This document shows, piece by piece, positions 15,772-23,237 of a DNA stretch of 23,887 nt. Location of the stretch: contig CAYSAG010000047.1 in the NCBI GenBank assembly GCA_964428935.1, forward strand, positions 1 through 23,887. The letters are read 5' to 3'. The translations under genes were made by a program, and so were the position numbers. Numbering within the stretch: position 1 is the stretch's first letter; each line of letters begins with the position of its first letter. The notes beneath the pieces are model-generated. The model made no database searches and was not told the DNA's origin. It was given only the letters and a program-made list of their open reading frames with translations. Source of the DNA: JAADHY01 sp964428935 (lineage in GTDB: Bacteria; Planctomycetota; Planctomycetia; Planctomycetales; Planctomycetaceae).

Positions 15772-17289
15772 TCAAGTGCGAAGGGCGAAGGACAGGCTGT
15801 GCGGAGCGGGCACGGTGGCCGTCAGCAGCTCCCGCACGACCTGCCGGTCGTCGAACGGCAGTCGCCGGTTGCCAACCACCTGCTCGGTCTCGTGCCCCTT
15901 GCCGGCAATGAGCACGCAGTCGCCGGGTTGAGCCTGACGGAGGACCCAGTCAATGGCGGCCCGTCGGTCCGGCTCGACGTGGCACTCACACCGGCTCGTG
16001 TCGACTCCCTGCAAAATTTCCTCAATGATTTTCTCCGGTGGTTCCGAACGCGGGTTGTCGCTGGTCACCACGACCACGTCGGCCTGGCTGGCCGCCCGGC
16101 CCAGCTCGGGGCGTTTCAGCCGGTCCCGGTCGCCGCCGGCTCCGAAGACGCACAGCAGACGGCCGGGTGTCACCGTCCGCAGGTGGCGCAGGCAGCGGGC
16201 CAGGGCGTCGGGCGTGTGAGCGTAGTCGACCAGCACGGCAAACGGCTGACCGCAGTCCACCCGCTCCAGCCGCCCGGGCACTGTCGTCAGAGCGGCCACG
16301 CCGGCTGCGACGTCGGCCAGTGAAAGGCCCAGACGCCACGCCGCGGCCGCCGCGGCCAAGCAGTTCTGCACGTTGTGGTCGCCCGGCAGCTGGGTCTGCA
16401 CCTCAACCCGCTCCCGTCCCAACTGCAGCTCGAACCGAGAACCGGTCAGCGAGCGGGACAGAATTCGCGCCCGCACGTCGGCCTGTTCGCTCAGCCCGTA
16501 GCTCAGCACGTCCACACCCGACGGCACTTGCCGCCGCAGCGACCACGCCGCCGGATCGTCCCGGTTCAACACGGCCACGCCGTCGCCCGCACACAGGTCA
16601 AGAATTTTCGCCTTGGCCGCCGCGTAAGCCTCGAAGCAGCCGTGGTAGTCCAAGTGGTCGTGGGTGACGTTCGTCACGACGGCCACGCGCAGGGTGAGCC
16701 CGGCGACGCGGTCCTGGTCCAACGCGTGGCTCGACAGCTCGACGGCCGCGTACCGCGTCCCCGCTTCGGCCATTTGGTGCAGCCAAGCGAAAAAGGTTTT
16801 GGGTTCCGGGGTGGTCAGACTGGAAGGTTGGCCCGTTCGGCCGTCGTGGTACTCGATTGTTCCCAGCACGCCGCACGGCTTTCCGGCCGCCTGCAGAATG
16901 GACCGAACCAGCCAGCAGGTGGTGGACTTGCCGTTCGTGCCCGTGACTCCGACGACGTGCAACCGTCGCGACGGTTGTCCGTGCAGGGCGTGGCACAGCA
17001 GCGAGTAGGCTCGACGCACGTCCGGCGTGACGCACTGAGGAACGGCGGCTTCCGCTACGGGAAAGTCCACCAGCAACGCCGACGCCCCGCGCGACAACGC
17101 CTCGCCGACGAACTCCCGTCCGTGCGTTCGCGTGCCCGGTCGCGCGGCGAAGAGCACGCCCGGACGGCAACAGTCGCTGCGGTCGGTGGCGTCGCGGACC
17201 AGAATGTCGCCGCAGCCCACAAAGCTGGCCGAAGGCAGCAGCCGTCGCAGACTGACAGCGGTCGTCTTCTTGCACCCTTCCCGCAGCAC
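15772..17289 (-). CDS. murE: UDP-N-acetylmuramoyl-L-alanyl-D-glutamate--2,6-diaminopimelate ligase
   Basis: A 505-residue cytosolic Mur ligase adding the third stem-peptide residue. P-loop TGTNGKST is at 116-123. TTPEPKTFF, ELSSHALDQDRV, NVTHDHLDYHG and AKAKILDL (the Lys region of Mur ligases) follow. The motif DNPR at 411-414 marks meso-diaminopimelate rather than lysine specificity. AGKGHETEQ lies near the end. I chose the GTG at 17289 because AAGG lies seven bases upstream and the family N-terminus (SLRRLLPSASFVGCGDI) begins soon after; the open frame extends 55 residues further, Arg/Gly-rich and not family-like. It is the first gene of the murE-murF-mraY-ftsW block and divergent from hemH. 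No ftsI or mraZ precedes it. Confidence 0.95.
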   Translation of the reverse strand: MLREGCKKTTAVSLRRLLPSASFVGCGDILVRDATDRSDCCRPGVLFAARPGTRTHGREFVGEALSRGASALLVDFPVAEAAVPQCVTPDVRRAYSLLCHALHGQPSRRLHVVGVTGTNGKSTTCWLVRSILQAAGKPCGVLGTIEYHDGRTGQPSSLTTPEPKTFFAWLHQMAEAGTRYAAVELSSHALDQDRVAGLTLRVAVVTNVTHDHLDYHGCFEAYAAAKAKILDLCAGDGVAVLNRDDPAAWSLRRQVPSGVDVLSYGLSEQADVRARILSRSLTGSRFELQLGRERVEVQTQLPGDHNVQNCLAAAAAAWRLGLSLADVAAGVAALTTVPGRLERVDCGQPFAVLVDYAHTPDALARCLRHLRTVTPGRLLCVFGAGGDRDRLKRPELGRAASQADVVVVTSDNPRSEPPEKIIEEILQGVDTSRCECHVEPDRRAAIDWVLRQAQPGDCVLIAGKGHETEQVVGNRRLPFDDRQVVRELLTATVPAPHSLSFALRT

Positions 17290-17633
17290 GTCAAGACCTT
17301 TCTGTCTGGTTGCTCCTGTCTGCCCGGACCGGCCAGAACCGTCGGTCCGAGCCGCCAGCCGCAGCTTGCGTCCGCCGGCCGACCGCCCGCACAGCCAGCC
17401 GCTCGTTCCACGGCCCGGCCCGCACCAACAGCTTGCCGCGGCGCGGCTCACCACGCCGTCGGCGGTCGGGTGAGCCTCGTCTGCGAACGTGGTAAAGTGA
17501 CGGTGACAACGAGGTGGAGAGGAGTGGAAGCTGCTTCGGACGGGTGTCTGAAAACCATTCCGGTGGCTGGTGGCCGACGCCAGTGGAACGGTCCAAACGG
17601 CCGAGCCTCCGGGCCGTGACGACCGACGGGTCT

Positions 17634-17723
17634 GCGGTCAAGCCGACCTGTCGGCTGCCGTGCGTCGGCGACCGTGCGAATTCTCCGAATTCCCTTTCGG
17701 CGGTCAACCCGACTTTGTCGGCT
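17634..17723. repeat. Two direct copies of a palindromic site upstream of hemH
   Basis: Repeat 1 (17634-17656) and repeat 2 (17700-17723) share GCGGTCAA, then one variable base, CCGAC, a short variable stretch and TCGGCT. Each has a hairpin: AGCCGACCTGTCGGCT (17641-17656) and CCGAC-TTT-GTCGG (17709-17721). They start 66 bases apart and end 31 bases before the hemH start. The divergent spacer 17290-17753 contains no gene. They could be paired operators or a dispersed repeat. Confidence 0.5.
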
Positions 17724-17753
17724 TTCCGTCTCGTTTGAAAAGGTTACAAGAGC

Positions 17754-18830
17754 ATGGACCGACCAGACGCCGACACTCAAAACGGCGAAAGCAAACGTGA
17801 GGGCTCACCGTCGGCCCACTACGACGCCCTGGTCGTCGTCGGCTTTGGAGCACCGGAACGACGCGAAGACGTGCTGCCGTTTCTGGAGCGGGTGACGCAA
17901 GGCCGGCGGGTGCCTCGCGAGCGGCTGCTGGAGGTGGCCAGCCACTACGAGCACTTCGGCGGAGTCAGCCCGCTGAACGAGCAGGTGCGTCAGTTGGTCC
18001 GAGCGTTGCGCGGGGAGCTGGCCGAACGGGGCTTCGACCTGCCCGTGTTCTGGGGCAACCGGAACTGGCACCCGCTGTTGGAAGACACGGTGCGAGAAAT
18101 GGCTCGGGCGGGCGTCCGGCGAGCTCTGGCCTTCGTGCTGTCCGCCTACGGCTCGTACTCAAGCTGCCGTCAGTACCTGGAAGCCATTGACCGCGCCTGC
18201 CGAGCGGCCGGGCCGGACGCTCCTCGCGTCGACAAGCTCCGCCTGTTCTACAACCACCCGCTGTTCATTCAGGCCAACGCCGACCGGTTGCGAGCGGCGC
18301 TTAGCCGACTGCCGGACCAGCAGCGTGCAACGGCTCACGTGGCTTTCACGGCCCACAGCCTTCCGCTCAGCCTGGCTCGCACCTGCGACTACGTCCAGCA
18401 GTTGGAAGAAACCTGCCGGCTGACGGCCGAAGCCGTCGGCGTGCCGGCCGAGCGGTGGCGACTGGTGTACCAGAGCCGCAGCGGAAGGCCGCAGGACCCG
18501 TGGCTGGAGCCGGACATTCTGGACCACCTGACCGCGCTCCGGCGGCAGGGCGTGACGGCCGTCGTCGTCGCCCCCGTTGGCTTCTTGTCCGACCACCTGG
18601 AGGTGCTGTACGACTTGGACGTGCAAGCCGCCGAGTTGGCCGAGCGGCTGGGACTGGCTTGGCAGCGAGCCGGCACGGTGGGAGTTCACCCGCTGTTCGT
18701 GCGAATGGTTGGCGAGCTGGTGGCGGAGCGGGTCGAGGGAGCGCCGCGTCGGGCGGTCGGCCGGTTTCCCCCGCACGTCGACGTCTGCCCGCCGGACTGC
18801 TGCCCGGCGCCGCGTCGTCCCGCCCCGTAG
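17754..18830 (+). CDS. hemH: Ferrochelatase family protein
   Basis: A 358-residue enzyme inserting ferrous iron into a porphyrin (protoporphyrin IX, or coproporphyrin III in the alternative route). Seen: VVVGFGAPE (28-36), HYEHFGGVSPLNEQ, YGSYSSCRQYLE, FTAHSLP with the metal-binding His201, and PVGFLSDHLEVLYDLD with the conserved Glu283. A C-terminal cluster Cys345, Cys349, Cys350 (VDVCPPDCCPAP) could hold a metal or Fe-S cluster but I cannot show that. The ATG at 17754 has AAAAGG about ten bases upstream. The substrate is not decided by sequence; no hemQ/chdC or hemY/hemG is in the window. hemE lies about 1.7 kb past its stop, on the other strand. The TAG stop is inside a dispersed 12-bp motif. 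Confidence 0.92.
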   Translation: MDRPDADTQNGESKREGSPSAHYDALVVVGFGAPERREDVLPFLERVTQGRRVPRERLLEVASHYEHFGGVSPLNEQVRQLVRALRGELAERGFDLPVFWGNRNWHPLLEDTVREMARAGVRRALAFVLSAYGSYSSCRQYLEAIDRACRAAGPDAPRVDKLRLFYNHPLFIQANADRLRAALSRLPDQQRATAHVAFTAHSLPLSLARTCDYVQQLEETCRLTAEAVGVPAERWRLVYQSRSGRPQDPWLEPDILDHLTALRRQGVTAVVVAPVGFLSDHLEVLYDLDVQAAELAERLGLAWQRAGTVGVHPLFVRMVGELVAERVEGAPRRAVGRFPPHVDVCPPDCCPAPRRPAP

Positions 18831-18976
18831 GGGCAACCCTTGTCAGCGGCCCGTCCTCGTGTTGCCCCGCGCTGCGGCTGGCCTCCGTGCCCGGCAGCGG
18901 GTGCGGGCCACTCTTGTGCTCCGCCCCCAGTTCGCCCCGCGCCGTACGGGCAACCCCGCGCCGTGGTTGCCCCTAC
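18827..18976. repeat. GTAGGGGCAACC inverted repeats between hemH and the lactonase gene
   Basis: Copies: GTAGGGGCAACC at 18827-18838; an inverted, shortened GTTGCCCCGC at 18861-18870; GTACGGGCAACC at 18944-18955; and an inverted GGTTGCCCCTAC at 18965-18976. The last two form a 12-bp stem with one mismatch and a nine-base loop. The outer two supply the TAG stop codons of the convergent genes on either side. I know similar 'gtaggggcaacc' phrases from repeats in several bacterial phyla. Confidence 0.7.
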
Positions 18977-20202
18977 CGGACGAACACCGCGCAGACAGGG
19001 AAGTCCACCCGCACCCGGCTGCCGGTCGGCGTCAGCCGGCCTGTGTCGGCGTCGACGCGGAAAACGACGACCGTGCCCGAGTCTTGGTTTTCCGCCAGCA
19101 GAAAGCGGCCGGTCGGGTCCAGGGCAAAGTGCCGAGGCGTGCGGCCTTGCGTCGAGACGTGCTGCACCAGCCGCAGCCGGCCCGTCTGGGCGTCCACGCG
19201 GAACACGGCCAAACTGTCGTGGCCGCGGTTCGAGCCGTACAGGAAGCGGCCGTTCGGGTGCACGGCCAGCTCGGCCGTCGTGTTCCGTCCCTCGAAGTCG
19301 GCCGGAAGGGTCGAGACGGTCTGCAAGGGCTGAAGCGTTCCTCGCTGCCCGTCCCAAGCCAGAACTGTCACCGTCGACGCCAGCTCGTTAATGACGTACG
19401 CCCAACGGCCGCTGGGGTGAAAGACGAAGTGACGCGGACCCGAACCTGGCTGGACCGACACGGAAGGCGGCCGGTTCGGTGTGAGCGAACCGGTTTGTGG
19501 GTCGAAGCGGTAGACGAGCAGTTTGTCCAAACCCAGGTCGGCCACGACCGCGAAGCGGTTGGAGGGGGCGAGGGTGACGCAGTGAGCGTGGGGAGCCTTC
19601 TGGCGTCGCGGGTCGACGCTGCGGCCCGCGTGCTGAACGAACTGCACCGCCTCGCCCAGCGACCCGTCGTCCAGAACCGGCAGCACGGCTACGCTGCCGC
19701 CGGAGTAGTTGGCGACCAGGACGAACCGGCCGGTGGCGTCGAGCGTCAGGTGGCACGGCCCGGGACCGACCGTCGAACGTTGGTTGAGCGGCCTCAACTG
19801 CCCGGAGCGGCTGTCCAAAGCAAACGCGCTGACGGCTCCAGCCCGCTCGTCCCGAAACCGTCCCACTTCGTTGACCGCGTACAGAAACCGTTTCGTCGGG
19901 TGGACGGCCAGGAACGACGGACTGGTCGACTCGGCCGCCAGTTCCGGTTCACTCAGCCGCCCGGTGCGAAGGTCCAGCCGACAGCGGTAAATGCCCCGGC
20001 TTCGGCCGCGTGTGTACGTTCCGAGCAAAACCCACAGGCTGCTCGACGACGCTTCCGACGCCGAAGCTTCCTTCGCCGGTGTTTCGGCGGTGCCGGCCGC
20101 GCCAGCCCAAGGCTCGGCCCGACCAGCGGACGCCGCCAGCAGACCGCTCAAACAAACTCCCACCAACACCCGCAACCTGCGTGGCAACCGAACGGGAACC
20201 AT
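18973..20202 (-). CDS. Secreted lactonase-family beta-propeller (6-phosphogluconolactonase-like)
   Basis: A 409-residue exported protein: the signal peptide MVPVRLPRRLRVLVGVCLSGLLAASAGRA is followed by an Ala/Ser-rich linker. From about residue 53 it repeats seven-bladed propeller units of the lactonase (YbhE/Pgl) family: LLGTYTRGRSRGIYRCRLD, SPSFLAVHPTKRFLYAVNE, GPCHLTLDATGRFVLVANYSGGSVAV, HAHCVTLAPSNRFAVVADLGLDKL, GPRHFVFHPSGRWAYVINE, TTAELAVHPNGRFLYGSNRGHDSL and TPRHFALDPTGRFLLAENQDSGTV. The ATG at 20202 has AGGAG nine bases upstream; the frame extends 37 Arg-rich residues further. Cytosolic relatives hydrolyse 6-phosphogluconolactone; an exported one may act on another lactone or only bind. 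It lies downstream of hemE on the same strand, 336 bases away. Confidence 0.88.
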   Translation of the reverse strand: MVPVRLPRRLRVLVGVCLSGLLAASAGRAEPWAGAAGTAETPAKEASASEASSSSLWVLLGTYTRGRSRGIYRCRLDLRTGRLSEPELAAESTSPSFLAVHPTKRFLYAVNEVGRFRDERAGAVSAFALDSRSGQLRPLNQRSTVGPGPCHLTLDATGRFVLVANYSGGSVAVLPVLDDGSLGEAVQFVQHAGRSVDPRRQKAPHAHCVTLAPSNRFAVVADLGLDKLLVYRFDPQTGSLTPNRPPSVSVQPGSGPRHFVFHPSGRWAYVINELASTVTVLAWDGQRGTLQPLQTVSTLPADFEGRNTTAELAVHPNGRFLYGSNRGHDSLAVFRVDAQTGRLRLVQHVSTQGRTPRHFALDPTGRFLLAENQDSGTVVVFRVDADTGRLTPTGSRVRVDFPVCAVFVR

Positions 20203-20432
20203 GGCTGTTCGCTCCTGTTGTTGACGGACAACGTCTCTTCGACCCCGTGACCGGCGTCGGGTTTCGGTCGACACGAAGCGTGGCGAGGCTCGCCCGCCGG
20301 AGCGCGAGGACACCAGACGCGTGCCGACGCGTCGGCGCTGCTCGGCCTCTCCGCGCCGCGGCTGCCGGTCTGGCCGGCCCTCCTGCGCCGCGGGCTTTTG
20401 GCCCCGTGGGTCTGCCGCGCCGCGGCTGTCAG

Positions 20433-20531
20433 ACTCGTCGGCCCTCCCGCGCCCGCCGGCCCGTGGTGCGTCGGGCCTTCCGCGCCCGCCAGCTCGCGGT
20501 GCGTCGGGCCTTCCGCGCCCGCCGGCCCGGC
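20433..20531. repeat. Three-unit 33-bp tandem repeat downstream of hemE
   Basis: Units at 20433-20465, 20466-20498 and 20499-20531. The second and third are identical over their first 25 bases (starting GTGCGTCGGGCCTTCCGCGC); the first is diverged. A looser prelude at 20341-20432 includes CCGCGCCGCGGCTG twice, 64 bases apart. The block ends eight bases before the hemE stop codon at 20539. It encodes Arg/Ala-rich 11-residue repeats in several frames, but nothing marks any of them as a gene. The rest of spacer 20203-20538 is featureless. Confidence 0.7.
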
Positions 20532-20538
20532 GGCCCGC

Positions 20539-21582
20539 TCACCGCTGTCCCATTTCGTGTACCAGAGCCACCAAGGCCTTCACGTTCTCGTGCGGGACGT
20601 CGGGAAGGACACCGTGGCCCAAATTGAAAATGTGTCCCGGCCGGCCGGCGGCGGCGTCCAGGACCTCTTTGACGCGTTGCCGCAGCGTGTCCAGGTCGGC
20701 GTACAGCACGACGGGGTCCAAGTTGCCTTGCACGGCGACGCGGTAGTCCAACCTGGCCCACGCCTCGGCCAAGTCCAGCCGCCAGTCCAGCCCAATGACG
20801 TGCCCGCCGGCTTCGCGAATCAGCGGCAACAGCGCTGGGTTGCCCGTCCAGAAATTGATGACCGGCACGTCGGGCGGCAGCGACGCAATGAGCCGGCGTG
20901 TGTGCGGCAAGACGTACTGCCGGTAGTCTCGCGGACACAAACAACCGGCCCAACTGTCGAAAATTTGGACGGCCTGACAACCGGCCTCAATTTGCGCTCG
21001 CACGTAGCGAATCAGGCTGTTGGTCAGGCACCCGAGCAGCCGGTTCCAGGCGTCGGGGTGGTTGTACATGAGTTTTTTGGTGTGGACGTAGTGCCGGGAC
21101 CCGCCGCCTTCGACCGCGTACGAGGCCAATGTGAAGGGCGCTCCGGCAAAACCAATGAGCGGAATGTCCGCCGGCAGCTCGGCTCGCACCAACCGGACGG
21201 CTTCGAACACAAACCCCATTTCTCCCACGTCGGTCAGCTCACGAAGCCGCCCCACTTCCTCGGGCGAGCGAATGGGGTTGTGAATGACCGGCCCCTCTCC
21301 TTTCGCGTACTCCAGGCTCAACCCCATGGGCTCCAAAATCGGCAACAGGTCGGCAAAAAGAATGGCGGCGTCGGTGCCGAGCACGCGTTGAGCCGACAGA
21401 GTGACCTCGGCCGCCAACTCGGGCCGCCGACAGAGCTCTTTCATTGAAACGCGGTCCCGCACCTCACGGTACTCGGGCAAGTAGCGGCCCGCCTGACGCA
21501 TGATCCAGACCGGCGTGGTGTCGACCGGCTCCCGACGAGCTGCTCGCAAGAAACGACTGTTGTGAAGCTCCGGCGTCAACAC
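20539..21582 (-). CDS. hemE: Uroporphyrinogen decarboxylase
   Basis: A 347-residue cytosolic enzyme converting uroporphyrinogen III to coproporphyrinogen III. The first signature PVWIMRQAGRYLPEYREVR is at about 24-42. The conserved Asp78 is in AAILFADLLPILEPMG. The second signature PLIGFAGAPFTLASY follows, then QIFDSWAG, VIGLDWR, VQGNLDP and FNLGHGVLPD. I chose the GTG at 21582 (GGGAG six bases upstream) because it gives the usual short N-terminus and family length. An in-frame ATG at 21693 with AAGGGG eight bases upstream would add 37 residues without family similarity and is a real alternative. The lactonase gene lies 336 bases downstream on the same strand, past a tandem repeat. It is divergent from the glycosyltransferase gene. 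Confidence 0.95.
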   Translation of the reverse strand: MLTPELHNSRFLRAARREPVDTTPVWIMRQAGRYLPEYREVRDRVSMKELCRRPELAAEVTLSAQRVLGTDAAILFADLLPILEPMGLSLEYAKGEGPVIHNPIRSPEEVGRLRELTDVGEMGFVFEAVRLVRAELPADIPLIGFAGAPFTLASYAVEGGGSRHYVHTKKLMYNHPDAWNRLLGCLTNSLIRYVRAQIEAGCQAVQIFDSWAGCLCPRDYRQYVLPHTRRLIASLPPDVPVINFWTGNPALLPLIREAGGHVIGLDWRLDLAEAWARLDYRVAVQGNLDPVVLYADLDTLRQRVKEVLDAAAGRPGHIFNLGHGVLPDVPHENVKALVALVHEMGQR

Positions 21583-21725
21583 AAACTTCTCCCGCGGCGT
21601 GGTTCGTTTTCGGCAGTGGTTCGCGGGCGGCGTGGCGGGAAAAAACGCAGCGTGGCCGTCCGCTCGAAGCGAAACGCTCAACAGACCGGCCATTTTAACA
21701 GCCCCTTGCCGCCCGCTGAATCGTA

Positions 21726-21755
21726 TTGACCGTTCGAGTTGCCCGAACGTACCAT
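21726..21755 (+). promoter_or_regulatory. Candidate promoter with inverted repeat for the glycosyltransferase gene
   Basis: TTGACC at 21726-21731 (five of six) and TACCAT at 21750-21755 (four of six) are 18 bases apart, 43 bases before the gene start. The spacer holds CGTTCG-AGTTGCC-CGAACG (21731-21749), a 6-bp inverted repeat that could bind a regulator. The hemE promoter must overlap this region on the other strand. Confidence 0.45.
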
Positions 21756-21797
21756 TCGACGCCTTTTGCGCGGGCTCGGGTCGAAGCAGAGGGGAGC

Positions 21798-23237
21798 ATG
21801 TCTGGGACGGCACCCAAGCTGGTTGTCGTGTTGTGCTGCGCGCTGGCGTTGCGCGCGGCGGCGGCCGTGGCGGTGCAGAGCTACCTGGACCGCAGTGGTC
21901 GGTCGTTTCTGATTGAAGGGGACGCCGAAGGCTACTGGCTGCTGGGGCTTCGCCTGGCTCACGGCCAGCCCTACGCGGTGTACTCTCCGCCCCGACGCGT
22001 GCTGCGCATGCCCGGCTTCCCGTTGCTGCTTGCGGCCTCGGTGCGGCTTTTTGGCGAGAACCTTTTGGCCGCGCGGTTGGTGCTGGCTGCGGTGGGCACG
22101 GCGGCGTGCTTCGTCGTGTACTTGTTGGGACGCGAACTGTTCGACGGTCGGGTGGCCGTCGCGGCCGCCGGGTGGGCGGCCGTGGCCCCTCACTTCGTCG
22201 GCTTCAGTGTGGTGCTTCTGAGCGAGACGCTTTTCGCATTGCTGCTGGTGCTGAGTCTGTGGGCCGCGGCCCGGTTGGTTCGAGCGTTGGGCTGGCGGTG
22301 GGAGGGCGGTCTGGACGGACCGTCTGAGCCGCTCGACGCGCCGCCGGCCTCCGCGCGGCCGGCCGACACCGTCTGCGGCGGCTCTTCGTCGGTGCGTCCA
22401 CCCGACAGACCAGGGCCGACGCGGTCGACGTCGTCGCCGCAGGCCGCTCGCCGCGCTCTGGTTTGGGCCGGCGTCTGCGGACTGCTCTGCGCAGCCGCCT
22501 GCTACGCCCGTCCCAGTTGGCTGCTCGCCGCCCCGGCCCTGGCTGTGCTCTTGCTCGTCCGACGCCCAGACCGGCAAACGCTTCTTTGCGGCAGCCTGTT
22601 GGTGCTCGGTCTGCTGGCGGGGCTGCTGCCCTGGGTCGTGCGGAACTACCGCGTGACGGGCGGCCGACTGGTCCTGACCACGTTGTGGCTCGGCCCCAGC
22701 CTCTACGACGGACTCAACCCCAACGCGACCGGCGACAGCAACCTGGACTTCTTCGACCGCGACCTGCTGCTGACACGCATGTCTGAGTACGACATGAATC
22801 GCTACTACGTGCGGAAGGCGGTGCGGTTTGCCGTGGAGCACCCGGGCCGAGTGCTACAACTGGCCCTGGCGAAGCTGGTTCGTTTTTGGAAGCCGTGGCC
22901 GAACGCGGAGCAGTTTCGACGGTGGTGGTTGAGCGGCCCGCTGGCCGTCTTCTTCGTGCTGTTGGTTGTTTTTTCGGTCTACGGGGGCTGGGTGAGCCGA
23001 CACCGTCCTTGGGCTTGGGTGCTGACGGCGGGCCCGCTTCTTTACTTCTGCCTGCTGCACACGGTGTTTGTCGCTTCGCTGCGTTACCGGTTGCCCGGCG
23101 AGTACCCACTGTGCGTTCTAGCGGCTGCGGGGTGGGTGGCCTGGTGGCAGCGACGCAGACAGCGGCGAGCTCCGGCGGCGTGTTCTCAACCCCTCGACCC
23201 CGACCAACCTCTTGACGAAACGACTCGGCCAAGTTGA
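21798..23237 (+). CDS. GT-C type membrane glycosyltransferase (GT39/ArnT-like)
   Basis: A 479-residue polytopic membrane protein that probably transfers sugar from a lipid-linked donor on the outer face of the membrane. The first outer loop has the acidic motif IEGDAEGYW (Asp42, Glu44), as in PMT/ArnT-like enzymes. About ten hydrophobic segments follow, with APHFVGFSVVLLSETLFALLLVLSL, ACYARPSWLLAAPA, WVVRNYRVTGGRLVLTT and a C-terminal cluster to about residue 450. A Pro/Ser-rich loop of about 50 residues (about 172-220) interrupts the membrane segments. The tail is charged and Pro-rich. The ATG at 21798 follows GGGGAG closely. Its stop codon overlaps the start of the AsmA-like gene (TTGA), so the two are likely translated together. 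Acceptor unknown. Confidence 0.82.
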   Translation: MSGTAPKLVVVLCCALALRAAAAVAVQSYLDRSGRSFLIEGDAEGYWLLGLRLAHGQPYAVYSPPRRVLRMPGFPLLLAASVRLFGENLLAARLVLAAVGTAACFVVYLLGRELFDGRVAVAAAGWAAVAPHFVGFSVVLLSETLFALLLVLSLWAAARLVRALGWRWEGGLDGPSEPLDAPPASARPADTVCGGSSSVRPPDRPGPTRSTSSPQAARRALVWAGVCGLLCAAACYARPSWLLAAPALAVLLLVRRPDRQTLLCGSLLVLGLLAGLLPWVVRNYRVTGGRLVLTTLWLGPSLYDGLNPNATGDSNLDFFDRDLLLTRMSEYDMNRYYVRKAVRFAVEHPGRVLQLALAKLVRFWKPWPNAEQFRRWWLSGPLAVFFVLLVVFSVYGGWVSRHRPWAWVLTAGPLLYFCLLHTVFVASLRYRLPGEYPLCVLAAAGWVAWWQRRRQRRAPAACSQPLDPDQPLDETTRPS

